DNA of 64,000 nucleotides, from assembly GCF_040438645.1 (NCBI RefSeq), contig NZ_CP159253.1, positions 4,826,501-4,890,500 of the forward strand, given 5' to 3'. The notes under the pieces were generated by a model. The model had not been told where the DNA came from. It saw only the letters and a list, made by a program, of their open reading frames with translations, and searched no databases. A program made the position numbers and the translations under genes. Shown piece after piece: positions 9,613 to 21,627 of the stretch. Within the stretch, counting starts at the first letter, position 1. Every line of letters starts with the position of its first letter. The stretch is from Mesorhizobium sp. WSM2240 (GTDB taxonomy: Bacteria; Pseudomonadota; Alphaproteobacteria; Rhizobiales; Rhizobiaceae).

Positions 9613-9659
9613 CCGTGTTTCCGTCCGTGGCGCGGCCCCTTGGCCGTGATCCTCATTTT

Positions 9660-9698
9660 TAGCGCATGATCTTATCCGAAAACCGGTATCCACGCTTG
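9660..9698. repeat. Copy of a rhizobial intergenic repeat (GCATGATC...CCGAAAACCGGT type)
   Basis: The stretch AGCGCATGATCTTATCCG followed by AAAACCGGTATCCACGCTT matches, from memory, a short interspersed sequence seen in many intergenic regions of Mesorhizobium and other Rhizobiales. No second copy of the same element was found in this window, so the call rests on recognition rather than on internal comparison. It lies between the TadG terminator and the candidate microprotein at 9727-9798. Confidence 0.5.
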
Positions 9699-9726
9699 AA
9701 GACCACCAGCCGCGCATCTTGCGCCG

Positions 9727-9798
9727 TTAACGGGAAGGCTGCTTCCCGAAAGGACAATCCGCTGAGGCCACGTTCTGGAAAACGAAATCACTCGACAT
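9727..9798 (-). CDS. Candidate 23-residue microprotein with a consensus Shine-Dalgarno
   Basis: On the minus strand the run GAAAGGAGGTGATCCG stands immediately before an ATG at 9798, with seven bases between GGAGG and ATG. This is a complete match to the anti-Shine-Dalgarno tail of 16S rRNA. The frame encodes MSSDFVFQNVASADCPFGKQ plus PSR and then stops. If one base were added near the stop, the frame would continue as LTAQDARLVVFKRGYRFSDK and IMR, ending in the repeat at 9660-9698. It is therefore either a 23-residue peptide or a frameshifted ~46-residue small protein. The function is unknown, and the 426-base gap (9564-9989) contains nothing else I can support. Confidence 0.35.
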   Translation of the reverse strand: MSSDFVFQNVASADCPFGKQPSR

Positions 9799-9989
9799 CG
9801 GATCACCTCCTTTCGATTTGTTGAACACGCGCTAAGGATGGGGTGTTCGTTTGGAAATGGCAAGTGCGAGGGGAAAATTCGCCGGAGGCGTAGCCCGGAT
9901 GCAACAAAGCCGTTGTGGCGGCGCGCCGTAGCAGCCATCATGCCCCTGCCAAGGGGACGCCGGACTTCCGATCCGGCGGCATGCAGAGA

Positions 9990-11258
9990 ATGGACAGCGC
10001 AGACAGGGCAGCCCGGATCATCCGGACCTTGATCGACGAGGTGAAGCCGGATTTCGCGGTGCGGCTGTGGAACGGCGAGCGCATCGGGCCTGCCGGCGGG
10101 CCGGTGGTGGCCATTAACGATAGCGGCATTGTCGGCCGCGTCTTGCGGCGTCCGGTCTTCAATACCCTGATCGAACTCTGGATTTCCAAAGCCATCGATG
10201 TCGAGAACGGGTCTCTGTTCGACATCGTGGAGCGGCGGCCACAGGGGAAATTCAAGGCCAGGCTGCGCCAGCTTCCAAAACTGCAATTGCTGCGCGATCT
10301 GCCGGCGCTGATGCTTTCGAGCGGGCGCGACGCGGCGCTCGACCGGCTTGCCGGGCGCAATCCGTTCGTCAGCGGCTCCAACAAGGAGGCGATCACCCAC
10401 CATTACGATATTTCGAACGCCTTCTACCGGCTCTTCCTCGACGAGCGCATGGTCTACAGTTGCGGCTACTTCAAAGATTTCGCCAACGGCATCGATCAGG
10501 CCCAGGCCGACAAGCTCGACCATATATGCCGCAAGCTGCGGCTGAAGCCCGGCGAGACGCTGCTCGATATAGGCTGCGGCTGGGGCGCCATGCTGATCCA
10601 TGCCGCCAAGCATTATGGCGCCATCGGCCACGGCGTTTCGCTGTCGGAAGCGCAGACCGCGCTCGCCCGCGAGCGCATCCGCGCCGAAGGGCTGGAGGAC
10701 CGGATCACCATAGAGGTGAAGCCCTATTCCGAACTGACCGGAAAATTCGACAAGATCTCGTCAATCGGCATGTTCGAGCATCTCGGGCTCGCCAATCACG
10801 AGGCCTATTTCCTGGACGTCCACCGGCTGCTGAAACCCGGCGGAATCTACCTGCACCACGCGATTACAAGGCGAATGAAGCGTGACCGGAAGGCCTGGAA
10901 GCGCAAGGCTCCAAGCTATAAAGCTCTGATCAAATATATCTTTCCGGGCGGCGAGGTCGACCATATCGGCATGACGGTGGAAAACCTGGAGGCTTACGGT
11001 TTCGAAGTCCACGACGTCGAGAATCTGCGCGAGCACTACGCCCGCACGTGCCGGTTGTGGGCTGAGCGGTTGCACGCCCGGTTCGATGAGGCTATCGCCG
11101 AGGTCGGCGAGGCGAAGGCGCGGCTGTGGCTGCTCTACCTCACCGGCTGCTCGCTCGGTTTCGACGGCGGCTCGGTGCTGATTTACCAGACGGTGGCGAC
11201 GAGGCGGGCTCGCGGTCCGAGCGGGCTGCCACCGACCCGGGCCGATTTGTACAGATGA
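9990..11258 (+). CDS. Cyclopropane-fatty-acyl-phospholipid synthase family methyltransferase
   Basis: Transfers a methylene group from S-adenosylmethionine to unsaturated fatty acyl chains of membrane phospholipids. From ATG 9990 it has 422 residues. The N-terminal domain leads into the substrate-site signature HHYDISNAFYRLFLDE (about residues 137-152). The SAM-binding loop LLDIGCGWGAM lies near residue 191 and GMFEHLG holds the conserved Glu. The C-terminal LTGCSLGFDGGSVLIYQ is typical. An in-frame ATG at 9981 and a GTG at 9915 are other possible starts, and the ribosome-binding site is weak. Rhizobia usually carry several such paralogues, so the symbol cfa is not assigned with certainty. 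Confidence 0.9.
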   Translation: MDSADRAARIIRTLIDEVKPDFAVRLWNGERIGPAGGPVVAINDSGIVGRVLRRPVFNTLIELWISKAIDVENGSLFDIVERRPQGKFKARLRQLPKLQLLRDLPALMLSSGRDAALDRLAGRNPFVSGSNKEAITHHYDISNAFYRLFLDERMVYSCGYFKDFANGIDQAQADKLDHICRKLRLKPGETLLDIGCGWGAMLIHAAKHYGAIGHGVSLSEAQTALARERIRAEGLEDRITIEVKPYSELTGKFDKISSIGMFEHLGLANHEAYFLDVHRLLKPGGIYLHHAITRRMKRDRKAWKRKAPSYKALIKYIFPGGEVDHIGMTVENLEAYGFEVHDVENLREHYARTCRLWAERLHARFDEAIAEVGEAKARLWLLYLTGCSLGFDGGSVLIYQTVATRRARGPSGLPPTRADLYR

Positions 11259-11276
11259 CGCATTAACGGCGCGGGG

Positions 11277-11444
11277 TTACTGCTTTTTGGTGCAGGTGCC
11301 GTTTTTGTCTTTGGCCATACACTCGTTGTCCAACTCGCCTGTCGTAGGCTTGGTGTCGCGCTCGACATAGTCGCTGGTAGGCCGTTTGCTGCAGTTCGTG
11401 CAGAAATGCCATGTGTCGCTGCCATTCTTCCAACGATACTTCAT
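11277..11444 (-). CDS. Small zinc-ribbon-like protein of unknown function
   Basis: A 55-residue protein with two Cys pairs spaced like a zinc ribbon: WHFCTNCSKRP near the N-terminus and NECMAKDKNGTCTK near the C-terminus. The start at 11444 is well supported by GGGGAGC seven bases upstream; an earlier in-frame ATG at 11492 lacks such a site. It is rich in polar residues and has no signal peptide. I recall similar short proteins in Rhizobiales genomes but no assigned function. It is convergent with the CFA synthase gene and lies just downstream of acs on the same strand, separated by about 110 bases. Confidence 0.72.
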   Translation of the reverse strand: MKYRWKNGSDTWHFCTNCSKRPTSDYVERDTKPTTGELDNECMAKDKNGTCTKKQ

Positions 11445-11556
11445 TGCTTGCTCCCCGCACAGTTTGTGGCCGCCGATCGAGTCGGCTCCCACAGATTGTA
11501 ATGTAGCAATCTAAAGTTTCAATATTGATACTACACTCTCTTTGGTTGTGTCCGAC

Positions 11557-13524
<1,968 letters not shown>

Positions 13525-13825
13525 TCTGTCTCTCCCTCCCGAATTGAAGCCGGCAGCGACACGGCCGGGATTTCCGCTGCGAAGGCGGATTCGCGGGCAT
13601 TTATTATCATTTGGCCGCCTGCCACAATATTAGACCTTGGATTTGCGTGGCGGCATGCCGCACCCGCACCGCCGCAACGCTGTCAGCACTCACCGCCAGA
13701 TGCTGCCAAGCATTTGATTTTGCGCATGAAACCCGATCGGCTAGATTTGCGTTGTCAATAGACGGTTAACCATCTCGCCGCACACTCTGGCGGTGGAGGA
13801 TTGTCTGAAAGGCTCAAAGCACACC
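13525..13825. other. Divergent intergenic region between acs and usg
   Basis: About 300 bases separate the acs start from the usg start. It should hold promoters for both genes. I see no convincing reading frame, hairpin with a T-run, CtrA box or repeated element in it. The stretch is more AT-rich between about 13600 and 13640. Confidence 0.4.
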
Positions 13826-14098
13826 ATGCGCGACATTTCGGAAATGGAACTGATGCTGAAGGGATATGGGCTGACCACAGCGCAGTTTCTCTACCACCTG
13901 CCCGACCACCCGCATCTGCTGCAGACCTTCATCTGGCAGGAATACGACATCGCGCCGAAATTTCCGGTGCTGGTGAAGTTCATCGATTTCTGGCGGACGA
14001 AACTCGACGGCCCGCTGCATTCAGTGACCTATACCCACCAGAAGCTGATAGCGCCGAACGAATGGCGCATGGTCGACGGGGAATTCGTGCTGCACTGA
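13826..14098 (+). CDS. usg: Usg family protein
   Basis: A 90-residue protein with the family signature MELMLKGYGLTTAQFLYHLP followed by IWQEYDIAPKFPVL and FWRTKLDGPLHSV. Usg-like proteins are widespread and conserved in alphaproteobacteria. The name comes from a gene upstream of a trp locus in Caulobacter, and the biochemical role is unknown. There is no signal peptide or membrane segment. ATG 13826 is chosen because the conserved protein begins MRDISEMEL; a GTG at 13793 would add 11 residues and lies next to a GGAGGA. It is convergent with yggS, with ten bases between the stops. Confidence 0.86.
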   Translation: MRDISEMELMLKGYGLTTAQFLYHLPDHPHLLQTFIWQEYDIAPKFPVLVKFIDFWRTKLDGPLHSVTYTHQKLIAPNEWRMVDGEFVLH

Positions 14099-14108
14099 CA
14101 GCGGGGAC

Positions 14109-14771
14109 TCACCGAGCTCCGAAGATAGCGCTTCCCACCCGAACATTGGTCGCGCCGAAGGCAATGGCGAGTTCATAGTCGCCGGACATGCCCATGGAAA
14201 GCTTCTCCAATCCTGCCTCGCCTGCGAGTTTTTCAAGCAGCGCGAAATGCGGGCCGGGATTTTCCTCGAGCGGCGGGATGCACATCAGCCCTTCAATGGC
14301 AAGGCCGTGGACATCGCGGCAGCGCTTGACGAAAGCGACCGCATCGCGCGGCTCGATGCCGGCCTTCTGCGGCTCCGAGCCGGTGTTGACCTGGACGTAG
14401 AGACGCGGCGCCTTGCCCTGCTTGCGGATTTCAGTAGTGAGTGCCCCCGCTATCTTCTCGCGGTCGACAGATTCGATCACGTCGAACAGCGCCACCGCCT
14501 CCTTCGCCTTGTTCGACTGGAGCGGTCCGATCAGGTGAAGCTCGACATCGGGAAACTCGGTCTTCAGCGCAGGCCATTTGCCTTGCGCTTCCTGGACGCG
14601 GTTCTCGCCAAAGACGCGCTGGCCGGCCGCAAGCACGGGACGGACTGCGGCGGCGTCGAAGGTTTTCGACACCGCCACCAGAGTGACCGAACCCGGCTCG
14701 CGCCCTGCCTCGCTTTCGGCTGCTGCGATTTTCGTCCGTACCGCGGCAAGCTGTTCGACCGCTTCCGTCAT
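14109..14771 (-). CDS. YggS/PROSC family pyridoxal-phosphate-binding protein
   Basis: Buffers pyridoxal 5'-phosphate in the cell; loss affects vitamin B6 and amino-acid balance in other bacteria. At 220 residues it is a single-domain alanine-racemase-type TIM barrel. The PLP Lys is in [10 protein letters not shown] (about residue 36). Phosphate-binding features are in [20 protein letters not shown] and the family end [11 protein letters not shown] is present. The start lies 115 bases from the divergent leuS start, so the two probably share a regulatory region. Confidence 0.92.
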   Translation of the reverse strand: MTEAVEQLAAVRTKIAAAESEAGREPGSVTLVAVSKTFDAAAVRPVLAAGQRVFGENRVQEAQGKWPALKTEFPDVELHLIGPLQSNKAKEAVALFDVIESVDREKIAGALTTEIRKQGKAPRLYVQVNTGSEPQKAGIEPRDAVAFVKRCRDVHGLAIEGLMCIPPLEENPGPHFALLEKLAGEAGLEKLSMGMSGDYELAIAFGATNVRVGSAIFGAR

Positions 14772-14886
14772 TGCTATATCCCGGTCTTCGGCCGCAGCAG
14801 CGGCCTTGGTGTTGACGGTTCCGGCAAACCGTGGTGAAGGTCCGCCCGTCCATCAATCCGCACGTCTTTTAAGTGAAAAACGCCTC

Positions 14887-17514
14887 ATGGCAACCGAACG
14901 ATATAATCCGCGCGCGTCCGAGCCCAAATGGCAAAAGGCCTGGGACGGCGAAAAGCTGTTCGAGACGCAGAACGACGATCCGCGCCCGAAATACTACGTG
15001 CTTGAGATGTTCCCCTATCCGTCCGGGCGCATCCATATGGGCCATGTGCGCAACTACGCCATAGGCGACGTGATCGCGCGCTTCCGCCGCGCCAAGGGCG
15101 ACAATGTCCTGCATCCGATAGGCTGGGACGCGTTCGGGCTGCCGGCGGAGAACGCGGCGCGCGACAACAAGGTCAATCCGCGCGACTGGACCTACGCCAA
15201 CATCGAGACAATGAAGGGCCAGTTGAAGACGATGGGCCTGTCGTGGGACTGGGCGCGTGAGTTCGCCACTTGCGACCCATCCTATTACAAGCACCAGCAG
15301 CGCATGTTCCTGGATTTCTGGAAGGCCGGGCTGGCGGAACGCCGCTCTGCCAAGGTCAACTGGGATCCGGTCGACATGACCGTGCTCGCCAACGAGCAGG
15401 TGATCGACGGTCGCGGCTGGCGCTCCGGCGCCTTGGTCGAGCAGCGCGACCTGACGCAATGGTTCTTCAAGATCACGTCGATGTCGCAGGAACTGCTCGA
15501 AGGCCTCGATACGCTCGACAAATGGCCTGACAAGGTCAAATTGATGCAGGCGAACTGGATCGGCCGCTCCGAGGGCCTGCTGATCCGCTGGAAGCTGGCG
15601 AAGGAAACCGCGCCGGAAGGCGAGAACGAGCTGGAAGTCTTCACGACCCGTCCCGACACGATCTTCGGCGCCTCCTTCATGGCGATCGCTGCCGACCATC
15701 CGCTGGCGAAAAAGGCCGCGGAGGGCAACCCGGCACTGGCGGACTTTATCAAGGAGATCAAGCGCGGCGGCACCTCCACGGTCGAGATCGAGACGGCCGA
15801 AAAGAAGGGCTTCGACACCGGCATCCGCGTCGTCCATCCGTTCGACGAAACCTGGGCGCTGCCCGTCTATGTCGCAAATTTCGTGCTGATGGATTACGGC
15901 ACCGGCGCCATATTCGGCTGTCCGTCGGGCGACCAGCGCGACCTCGACTTCGCCAACAAATACGGCCTGCCGGTCGTGCCGGTGGTCATGCCGGAGGGTG
16001 CGGACGCGGCGTCCTTCCAGATCATCGACGAAGCCTATGTCGACGACGGCGTGATGATCAACTCGCGCTTCCTTGACGGCATGACGCCGCAGGGGGCCTT
16101 TGCCGAGGTGGCGACGCGCCTGTCAGGCGTCGGCATCGGCAACCGGCCGCAGGCCGAGCGCAAGGTGCAGTTCCGTCTGCGCGACTGGCTGATCTCGCGC
16201 CAACGCTGCTGGGGGGCGCCAATCCCGGTGGTTTATTGCGACGACTGCGGCGCGGTGCCGGAGAGAGACCTGCCAGTCGAGTTGCCGGACGATCTGTCGT
16301 TCGACAAGCCGGGCAACCCGCTCGACCACCATCCGACGTGGAAGCACGTCGACTGCCCGAACTGCTGCAAGCCGGCGCGGCGCGACACCGACACGATGGA
16401 CACTTTCGTCGATTCGTCCTGGTATTTCGCACGCTTCACCGATCCGTGGAACGAAGAGAGCCCGACGACGCCGAACGATGCCGACGGCCCGCAGGGCTGG
16501 ATGCCGGTGAACCAGTATATTGGCGGCGTAGAGCACGCGATCCTGCATTTGCTCTACTCGCGCTTCTTCACACGGGCGATGCGGATCACCGGCCATCTGA
16601 ACCAGGTGAACGAGCCGTTCGAGGGCATGTTCACCCAGGGCATGGTGGTGCACGAAACCTACAGGGGTCCGAAGGGCTGGGTGCAGCCGTCCGAGGTCAA
16701 GATCGAAGAGGCGGACGGAAAGCGCCGAGCGACGCTGCTTGCGACGGGCGAAGAGATCGAGATCGGCTCGATCGAGAAAATGTCGAAGTCGAAGAAGAAC
16801 GTCGTCGATCCCGACGACATCATCGCCAGCTACGGCGCCGATACCGCGCGCTGGTTCATGCTGTCGGATTCGCCGCCGGAACGCGACGTGATCTGGACGG
16901 AAGCCGGCGTGGAGGGGGCGCATCGCTTCGTGCAGCGCGTCTGGCGGCTGATTTCCGAGGCGGCTCCTCACCTTGGCGGCGTCGCGCCGCAAGCAGCCTA
17001 CGAAGGCGAGGCCGGCGCATTGTCGAAGGCGGCGCACAAGGCGCTGAAGGCGGTGGGCGAAGATATCGGCAAGCTCTCTTTCAACAAAGCGGTGGCGCGG
17101 ATCTACGAGCTCGTGAACGCGATGCAGGCGCCGTTTGCAGCGATCGCTTCGGGCAAGGCGGAGCCCGCCCTCTCAGCGGCCGCCCGCGAGGCCGCCGACA
17201 TCCTGATCATCATGATCGCGCCGATGATGCCGCATCTGGCCGAGGAGTGCTGGGCAGCGCTTGGCAGCGAGGGCTTTGTGGCGAATCGCCGCTGGCCGGA
17301 GTTTGATCCCGCTCTCGTCGTCGACAGCGACGTCACCTATCCGGTGCAGGTCAACGGCAAGAAGCGCGGCGATTTGACAATCGCCCGCGACGCAGATCAA
17401 GGTGCCGTCGAAAAGGCAGCGCTCGCACTCGATTTCGTGCAGAAGGCGCTCGAGGGGAAGAGCCCGCGAAAAGTGATCGTCGTGCCGCAGAGGATCGTCA
17501 ATGTCGTCGCCTGA
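14887..17514 (+). CDS. leuS: Leucyl-tRNA synthetase
   Basis: Attaches leucine to tRNA-Leu. The 875 residues carry the class I HIGH-type motif [15 protein letters not shown] near residue 46, the CP1 editing domain with [13 protein letters not shown] (about residues 255-267), and the KMSKS motif [15 protein letters not shown] near residue 635. The C-terminal anticodon-binding and tRNA-contact domains complete the usual bacterial length. Start 14887 (MATERYNPR) is set by homology; longer in-frame extensions upstream lack family similarity. The end overlaps lptE by 14 bases, indicating translational coupling. Confidence 0.97.
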   Translation: MATERYNPRASEPKWQKAWDGEKLFETQNDDPRPKYYVLEMFPYPSGRIHMGHVRNYAIGDVIARFRRAKGDNVLHPIGWDAFGLPAENAARDNKVNPRDWTYANIETMKGQLKTMGLSWDWAREFATCDPSYYKHQQRMFLDFWKAGLAERRSAKVNWDPVDMTVLANEQVIDGRGWRSGALVEQRDLTQWFFKITSMSQELLEGLDTLDKWPDKVKLMQANWIGRSEGLLIRWKLAKETAPEGENELEVFTTRPDTIFGASFMAIAADHPLAKKAAEGNPALADFIKEIKRGGTSTVEIETAEKKGFDTGIRVVHPFDETWALPVYVANFVLMDYGTGAIFGCPSGDQRDLDFANKYGLPVVPVVMPEGADAASFQIIDEAYVDDGVMINSRFLDGMTPQGAFAEVATRLSGVGIGNRPQAERKVQFRLRDWLISRQRCWGAPIPVVYCDDCGAVPERDLPVELPDDLSFDKPGNPLDHHPTWKHVDCPNCCKPARRDTDTMDTFVDSSWYFARFTDPWNEESPTTPNDADGPQGWMPVNQYIGGVEHAILHLLYSRFFTRAMRITGHLNQVNEPFEGMFTQGMVVHETYRGPKGWVQPSEVKIEEADGKRRATLLATGEEIEIGSIEKMSKSKKNVVDPDDIIASYGADTARWFMLSDSPPERDVIWTEAGVEGAHRFVQRVWRLISEAAPHLGGVAPQAAYEGEAGALSKAAHKALKAVGEDIGKLSFNKAVARIYELVNAMQAPFAAIASGKAEPALSAAAREAADILIIMIAPMMPHLAEECWAALGSEGFVANRRWPEFDPALVVDSDVTYPVQVNGKKRGDLTIARDADQGAVEKAALALDFVQKALEGKSPRKVIVVPQRIVNVVA

Positions 17515-18061
17515 ACGCAAAGCCCCGGCCCGTCTCCTGCGCGGCATGGTTCTATCCGCCTGTGTCGCGGCGATGGCCATTGCATCGGCGTGCACGGTGC
17601 GGCCGCTTTATTCGAACGCAGTGGCGCCTGGAGGAACGGTGACGAGCGCGGCTGCATATCCGTCGATCGACATAAAGCCGGTCCAGACGCGATATGCCCA
17701 GGAAGTGCGCAATCATCTGATCTTCATGCTGAACGGTGGCGCGGGGCAGCCGGCCAAGGCGCAGTATTCGCTCGACCTCGGCGTCACCGAGGTCGACCGC
17801 CGTTCATTGCTGGCGCCTACGACCACGGGGGAGGACCGGCCCTCGGCCGGAACGATCGTGATGACCTCGTCCTACAGGCTGACTAGAGTCGGCACTGGCG
17901 AGGTCGTTGCGCGGGGTACGCGCCGGATTTCCTCGTCCTACGACCGGCCGCGGCAGGAATTCGCCGCTCTACGGGCCCAGCGCGACGCCGAAAACCGTGC
18001 CGCCCGCGAGCTGGCCGAACTGCTGAAACTCGCGATCGGCCAGGATCTTTCGCGGCTATAG
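17501..18061 (+). CDS. lptE: LPS-assembly lipoprotein LptE
   Basis: A 186-residue lipoprotein. The basic N-terminus and hydrophobic run end in a lipobox with the lipidated Cys31 ([13 protein letters not shown]). VRPLY just after the Cys is typical of alphaproteobacterial LptE. The protein would sit in the outer membrane and plug the LptD barrel that inserts LPS. It overlaps the 3' end of leuS by 14 bases. In related genomes holA (DNA polymerase III delta) often follows lptE; here the next gene is fsa on the opposite strand, so holA must be elsewhere. Confidence 0.88.
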   Translation: MSSPERKAPARLLRGMVLSACVAAMAIASACTVRPLYSNAVAPGGTVTSAAAYPSIDIKPVQTRYAQEVRNHLIFMLNGGAGQPAKAQYSLDLGVTEVDRRSLLAPTTTGEDRPSAGTIVMTSSYRLTRVGTGEVVARGTRRISSSYDRPRQEFAALRAQRDAENRAARELAELLKLAIGQDLSRL

Positions 18062-18073
18062 CTGCCCGCCGGG

Positions 18074-18727
18074 TTAGCCGATCTTCTGGCCGGTTTTGGA
18101 CCAGTCGGCGAGAAACGCTTCCAGACCCTTGTCGGTGAGCGGGTGCTTGACCAGCGCCTTCAACGTGACGGGCGGAACGGTCGCGACGTCGGCGCCGATG
18201 ATCGCAGCCTGCTTGACGTGGTTTACGGTGCGGATCGAGGCAGCGAGTATCTCAGTGCGGAAATCGTAATTGTCGTAGATGGTGCGAATCTCGGCGATCA
18301 GTTCCATGCCGTCGACCCCCATATCGTCTATGCGGCCGATGAAGGGCGAGATGAAGGTGGCGCCGGCCTTGGCCGCGAGCAGCGCCTGGGTCGCCGAAAA
18401 GCAGAGCGTGACGTTGACCTTGCGGCCGTCTGACGTGATCGACTTGCAGGCCTTCAGGCCGTCCAGCGTCAGCGGCACCTTGATGCAGATATTGTCGGCG
18501 ATCTTCGACAGCACCTCGGCTTCGCGCATCATCTCCTTGTACTCGGTGGCGACGACTTCAGCCGAGACCGGACCTTCGACAATGCCGCAAATCTCCCTGG
18601 TGACTTCGGCGATGTTGCCGCCGGATTTCAGGATCAGCGATGGATTGGTGGTTACGCCGTCGAGAAGTCCCAGATCGTTGAGTTCGCGGATTTCCTTCAC
18701 GTCGGCGGTGTCGACGAAGAATTTCAT
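18074..18727 (-). CDS. fsa: Fructose-6-phosphate aldolase / transaldolase-like protein
   Basis: A 217-residue short transaldolase of the FSA/TalC group. It starts [13 protein letters not shown] and keeps DGVTTNPSL. The Schiff-base Lys lies in [12 protein letters not shown] (about residue 84). Members either cleave fructose 6-phosphate or act as transaldolases in the pentose-phosphate route; sequence alone does not separate these. GGGAGA stands about six bases before the ATG. It is divergent from priA, an arrangement I recall from other rhizobia. Confidence 0.92.
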   Translation of the reverse strand: MKFFVDTADVKEIRELNDLGLLDGVTTNPSLILKSGGNIAEVTREICGIVEGPVSAEVVATEYKEMMREAEVLSKIADNICIKVPLTLDGLKACKSITSDGRKVNVTLCFSATQALLAAKAGATFISPFIGRIDDMGVDGMELIAEIRTIYDNYDFRTEILAASIRTVNHVKQAAIIGADVATVPPVTLKALVKHPLTDKGLEAFLADWSKTGQKIG

Positions 18728-18820
18728 GGCAGTCTCCCTGGCAAATTGAAATGCGCCGCATGAGGGCGCCGGGCGGGTTGGACTTTGCTCTAGCCGAAAG
18801 TCCGGGCAAGGTCACGCCTC

Positions 18821-21004
18821 ATGAAACAAGATTCGCCACCGCTGCTTGCCGTACCCGTGCTCGTGCCGATGCCGGCCGAGCGGCCCTACACCTATGCGGT
18901 TCCGGCCGGGATGCATGTCGAGCCTGGGTCAATCGTGCGCGTGCCGCTCGGGCCGCGCCAGGTGGCGGGCATTGTGTGGGATTCCGTGTGCGAGACGGTC
19001 GACGCAAAGAAGCTCAGGTCGATCGAGCAGGTGTTCGACTGCCCGCCGATCGGCAAGGAGATGCGCCGTTTCGTCGACTGGCTGGCCGGCTACACGCTGT
19101 CGCCACCGGGCATGGTGGCGCGGATGATCCTGCGCGCGCCGGAGGCGTTGGACCCGGAGCCGTGGATCGAAGGCCTGATGCGCACGGGTGCTGAGCCTGA
19201 CCGGATGACCGCCGCCCGTGCACGCGTTCTGGATATGGCTTCCGACGGACTGGCCTGGACCCGCTCGGGGCTCGCTCATGCGGCCGGCGTCTCGTCGACT
19301 GTGATCGACGGGCTGAAGGGTCAAGGCGTGTTCGAGACGGCGATGATACCGCCGCGGCCGGTCGTCGCGGCGCCCGACCCGAGCTTTGTGACGGCGACAT
19401 TGACCGGGGACCAGGAGCAGGCTGCCGCGCCATTGCGCGAATCCGTCGCGACAGGCGCATTCGGCGTGACGCTGATCGACGGCGTGACCGGTTCGGGCAA
19501 GACCGAAGTCTATTTCGAGGCGGTGGCCGCGGCGCTGGAAAAAGGAAGACAGGTGCTGATCCTGCTGCCGGAAATCGCGCTGACCCAGGCTTTTCTCGAA
19601 CGGTTCCAGGACAGGTTCGGCGCAAAGCCAGCCGAGTGGCACTCCGACCTTGCGCCGCGCATGCGCGAGAAGGTCTGGCGGCAGGTGGCCGAAGGCGGCG
19701 TCCGGGTGGTTGCCGGCGCGCGCTCGGCGCTGTTCCTGCCGTTCAGGGATCTCGGGCTTATCGTCGTCGACGAGGAGCACGACCCCGCCTACAAGCAGGA
19801 GGACCGCGTCTTCTACAATGCCCGCGACATGGCGGTGGTGCGGGCGCGCATCGGCGATTTTCCTGTGGTTCTGGCTTCGGCGACGCCGTCTGTCGAAAGC
19901 CGGGTCAATGCGAGCCAGGGCCGCTACGCCCGCGTCGCGCTGCCGGCGCGCTTTGCCGAAGCAGCGCTTCCCGACATCAAGGCAATCGACATGCGCCGCT
20001 CTCCGCCGGCGCGCGGTGGATTCCTGTCGCCGGTGCTGATCGGGCATGTGCGCGAGACGCTTGGCCGCGGCGAGCAGTCGCTGCTGTTCCTCAACCGTCG
20101 GGGGTATGCGCCGCTGACGCTCTGCCGCGTCTGCGGCCATCGCTTCCAGTGCCCGGACTGCTCGGCCTGGCTGGTCGAGCATCGTTTTCGCGGACAGCTC
20201 GTCTGTCACCATTGCGGCCATAACGAAAAGCGGCCCGAAGCCTGCCCGGAATGTGGCGCGCTCGACCATCTGGTAGCCTGCGGGCCGGGCGTGGAGCGCA
20301 TCGCCGAGGAGGTGGTCGGGCATTTTCCCGATGCGCGAACGATCGTGCTGTCATCCGACATTATGGGCGGGGTGAAGCGGCTCCGGCTCGAACTGGAAGC
20401 GATCGCCAAGGGCGAGGCCGACATCGTCATCGGCACGCAATTGGTGGCCAAGGGGCACAATTTTCCCAACATGACGCTGGTCGGGGTAGTCGACGCCGAT
20501 CTCGGCCTGGCCAATGGCGACCCGCGCGCCGCCGAGCGGACCTTTCAGTTGCTGAGCCAGGTCACCGGGCGGGCGGGCCGCACCGGCAAGAAGAGCCTCG
20601 GCCTGTTGCAGACGTTCCAGCCCGACCATCCGGTGATGCGGGCAATCGTGTCGGGCGATTCCGAGGCGTTCTACGAGCGCGAGATTGCAGAGCGCGAAAA
20701 GGCGGGATTGCCGCCCTTCGGTCGCTTGGCCGGCATCATCGTCAGCGCGGCCACGCGCGCCGAGGCTGAAGCGCATGCGAGGCAATTGAGGCGGGCAGCG
20801 CCCGCAGCAACCGACATCCATGTGCTGGGACCGGCGGAGGCGCCGCTGGCGCTGATAGGCGGACGCCATCGCATCCGGCTTCTGGTGCAGGGCGAGCGCC
20901 GCTCGGACATGCAGGGATTCCTGCGCGCCATGCTGGCGAACGGGCCGAAGCTACGCGGCTCGGTGCGGGTGCAGGTGGATATCGACCCGCAGAGCTTTTT
21001 GTAG
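18821..21004 (+). CDS. priA: Primosomal replication restart helicase PriA
   Basis: Reloads the replisome at stalled or repaired forks. The 727 residues comprise an N-terminal fork-binding domain, the Walker A motif DGVTGSGKTEVYFE (about residue 222), the DEAH-type box VVDEEHDPAYK, and eight zinc-binding cysteines between RVCGHRFQCPDC and ACPECGALDH (about residues 430-485). Helicase motifs V and VI appear in IGTQLVAKGHNFP and QVTGRAGR. It works with the same kinds of recombination intermediates as the RuvABC proteins encoded at 44-48 kb. The gene lies upstream of the ATP synthase operon, as in related genomes. Confidence 0.96.
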   Translation: MKQDSPPLLAVPVLVPMPAERPYTYAVPAGMHVEPGSIVRVPLGPRQVAGIVWDSVCETVDAKKLRSIEQVFDCPPIGKEMRRFVDWLAGYTLSPPGMVARMILRAPEALDPEPWIEGLMRTGAEPDRMTAARARVLDMASDGLAWTRSGLAHAAGVSSTVIDGLKGQGVFETAMIPPRPVVAAPDPSFVTATLTGDQEQAAAPLRESVATGAFGVTLIDGVTGSGKTEVYFEAVAAALEKGRQVLILLPEIALTQAFLERFQDRFGAKPAEWHSDLAPRMREKVWRQVAEGGVRVVAGARSALFLPFRDLGLIVVDEEHDPAYKQEDRVFYNARDMAVVRARIGDFPVVLASATPSVESRVNASQGRYARVALPARFAEAALPDIKAIDMRRSPPARGGFLSPVLIGHVRETLGRGEQSLLFLNRRGYAPLTLCRVCGHRFQCPDCSAWLVEHRFRGQLVCHHCGHNEKRPEACPECGALDHLVACGPGVERIAEEVVGHFPDARTIVLSSDIMGGVKRLRLELEAIAKGEADIVIGTQLVAKGHNFPNMTLVGVVDADLGLANGDPRAAERTFQLLSQVTGRAGRTGKKSLGLLQTFQPDHPVMRAIVSGDSEAFYEREIAEREKAGLPPFGRLAGIIVSAATRAEAEAHARQLRRAAPAATDIHVLGPAEAPLALIGGRHRIRLLVQGERRSDMQGFLRAMLANGPKLRGSVRVQVDIDPQSFL

Positions 21005-21005
21005 G

Positions 21006-21539
21006 CTATGCACGGTTTCCCATCGGCTTTGCCAACATGCCAAACAGGCAGGAGCGGCTGGCATCCGCCTCGATCGTCTCCAGCACCTCGAAATGATTAA
21101 CCTCGAGATTGGCGAGAAGCTTCGCCTCCGCCTGCTTGCGCCTCGCCCGCGCTGGCGGCTCGTAGAACAGGAAGAGCATACCATCAGGTGCGAGCATCTC
21201 CCTCACGGCGTCGAGACCGAGGGCGGCGTCGAGCCAGAACAAATTGACGTTGATGGCGAATACCTTGTCGAAGGATCGCGCCGGCCCCGCCAGATCTTCC
21301 AGCGCGGCGTGGCGGAACGATACCTTGCCGGCAGCCAAGTGAGCTTTATTTCTATGCCGGGCGGCGCTAATGGCAATCTCCGACCGGTCGATCGCGGTTA
21401 TCGTCCCGGTGGTCAGCAGAGGGCAAATGAGCGAAACGGCCACGCCGCGGCCGCAGCCGATTTCCAGCAGCCGCTCGTCACCGGCGATCTTCAGTTGATC
21501 GACCGCCCAGCTCAGCCTCTCCGGGATCTTTTGAGCCAT
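21006..21539 (-). CDS. Class I SAM-dependent methyltransferase
   Basis: About 177 residues with a Rossmann methyltransferase fold. The SAM-binding loop is LLEIGCGRGVAVSLI, the acidic end of beta2 is in AIDRSEIAI, and motif IV-like FDKVFAINVNLFW follows. The start at 21539 (MAQKIPERL) is preferred because AGGAGA lies about six bases upstream; an ATG at 21560 would add seven residues. The substrate cannot be told from the sequence. It is convergent with priA, with one base between the stop codons, and divergent from the membrane protein gene that precedes atpH. Confidence 0.83.
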   Translation of the reverse strand: MAQKIPERLSWAVDQLKIAGDERLLEIGCGRGVAVSLICPLLTTGTITAIDRSEIAISAARHRNKAHLAAGKVSFRHAALEDLAGPARSFDKVFAINVNLFWLDAALGLDAVREMLAPDGMLFLFYEPPARARRKQAEAKLLANLEVNHFEVLETIEADASRSCLFGMLAKPMGNRA

Positions 21540-21627
21540 CACAATTCTCCTGGCGTTCAACTATCTGGCGAAGTCGCCGCCGATCGATAGTATGGCAGCG
21601 GTGCGAGCGATTCTGGAGGGGACGACA

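Noticed and set aside
11494..11556. Terminator after acs
   Set aside because: AGATTG / CAATCT can form a 6-bp stem, but the loop is long, the stem is AT-rich and no T-run follows on the minus strand.
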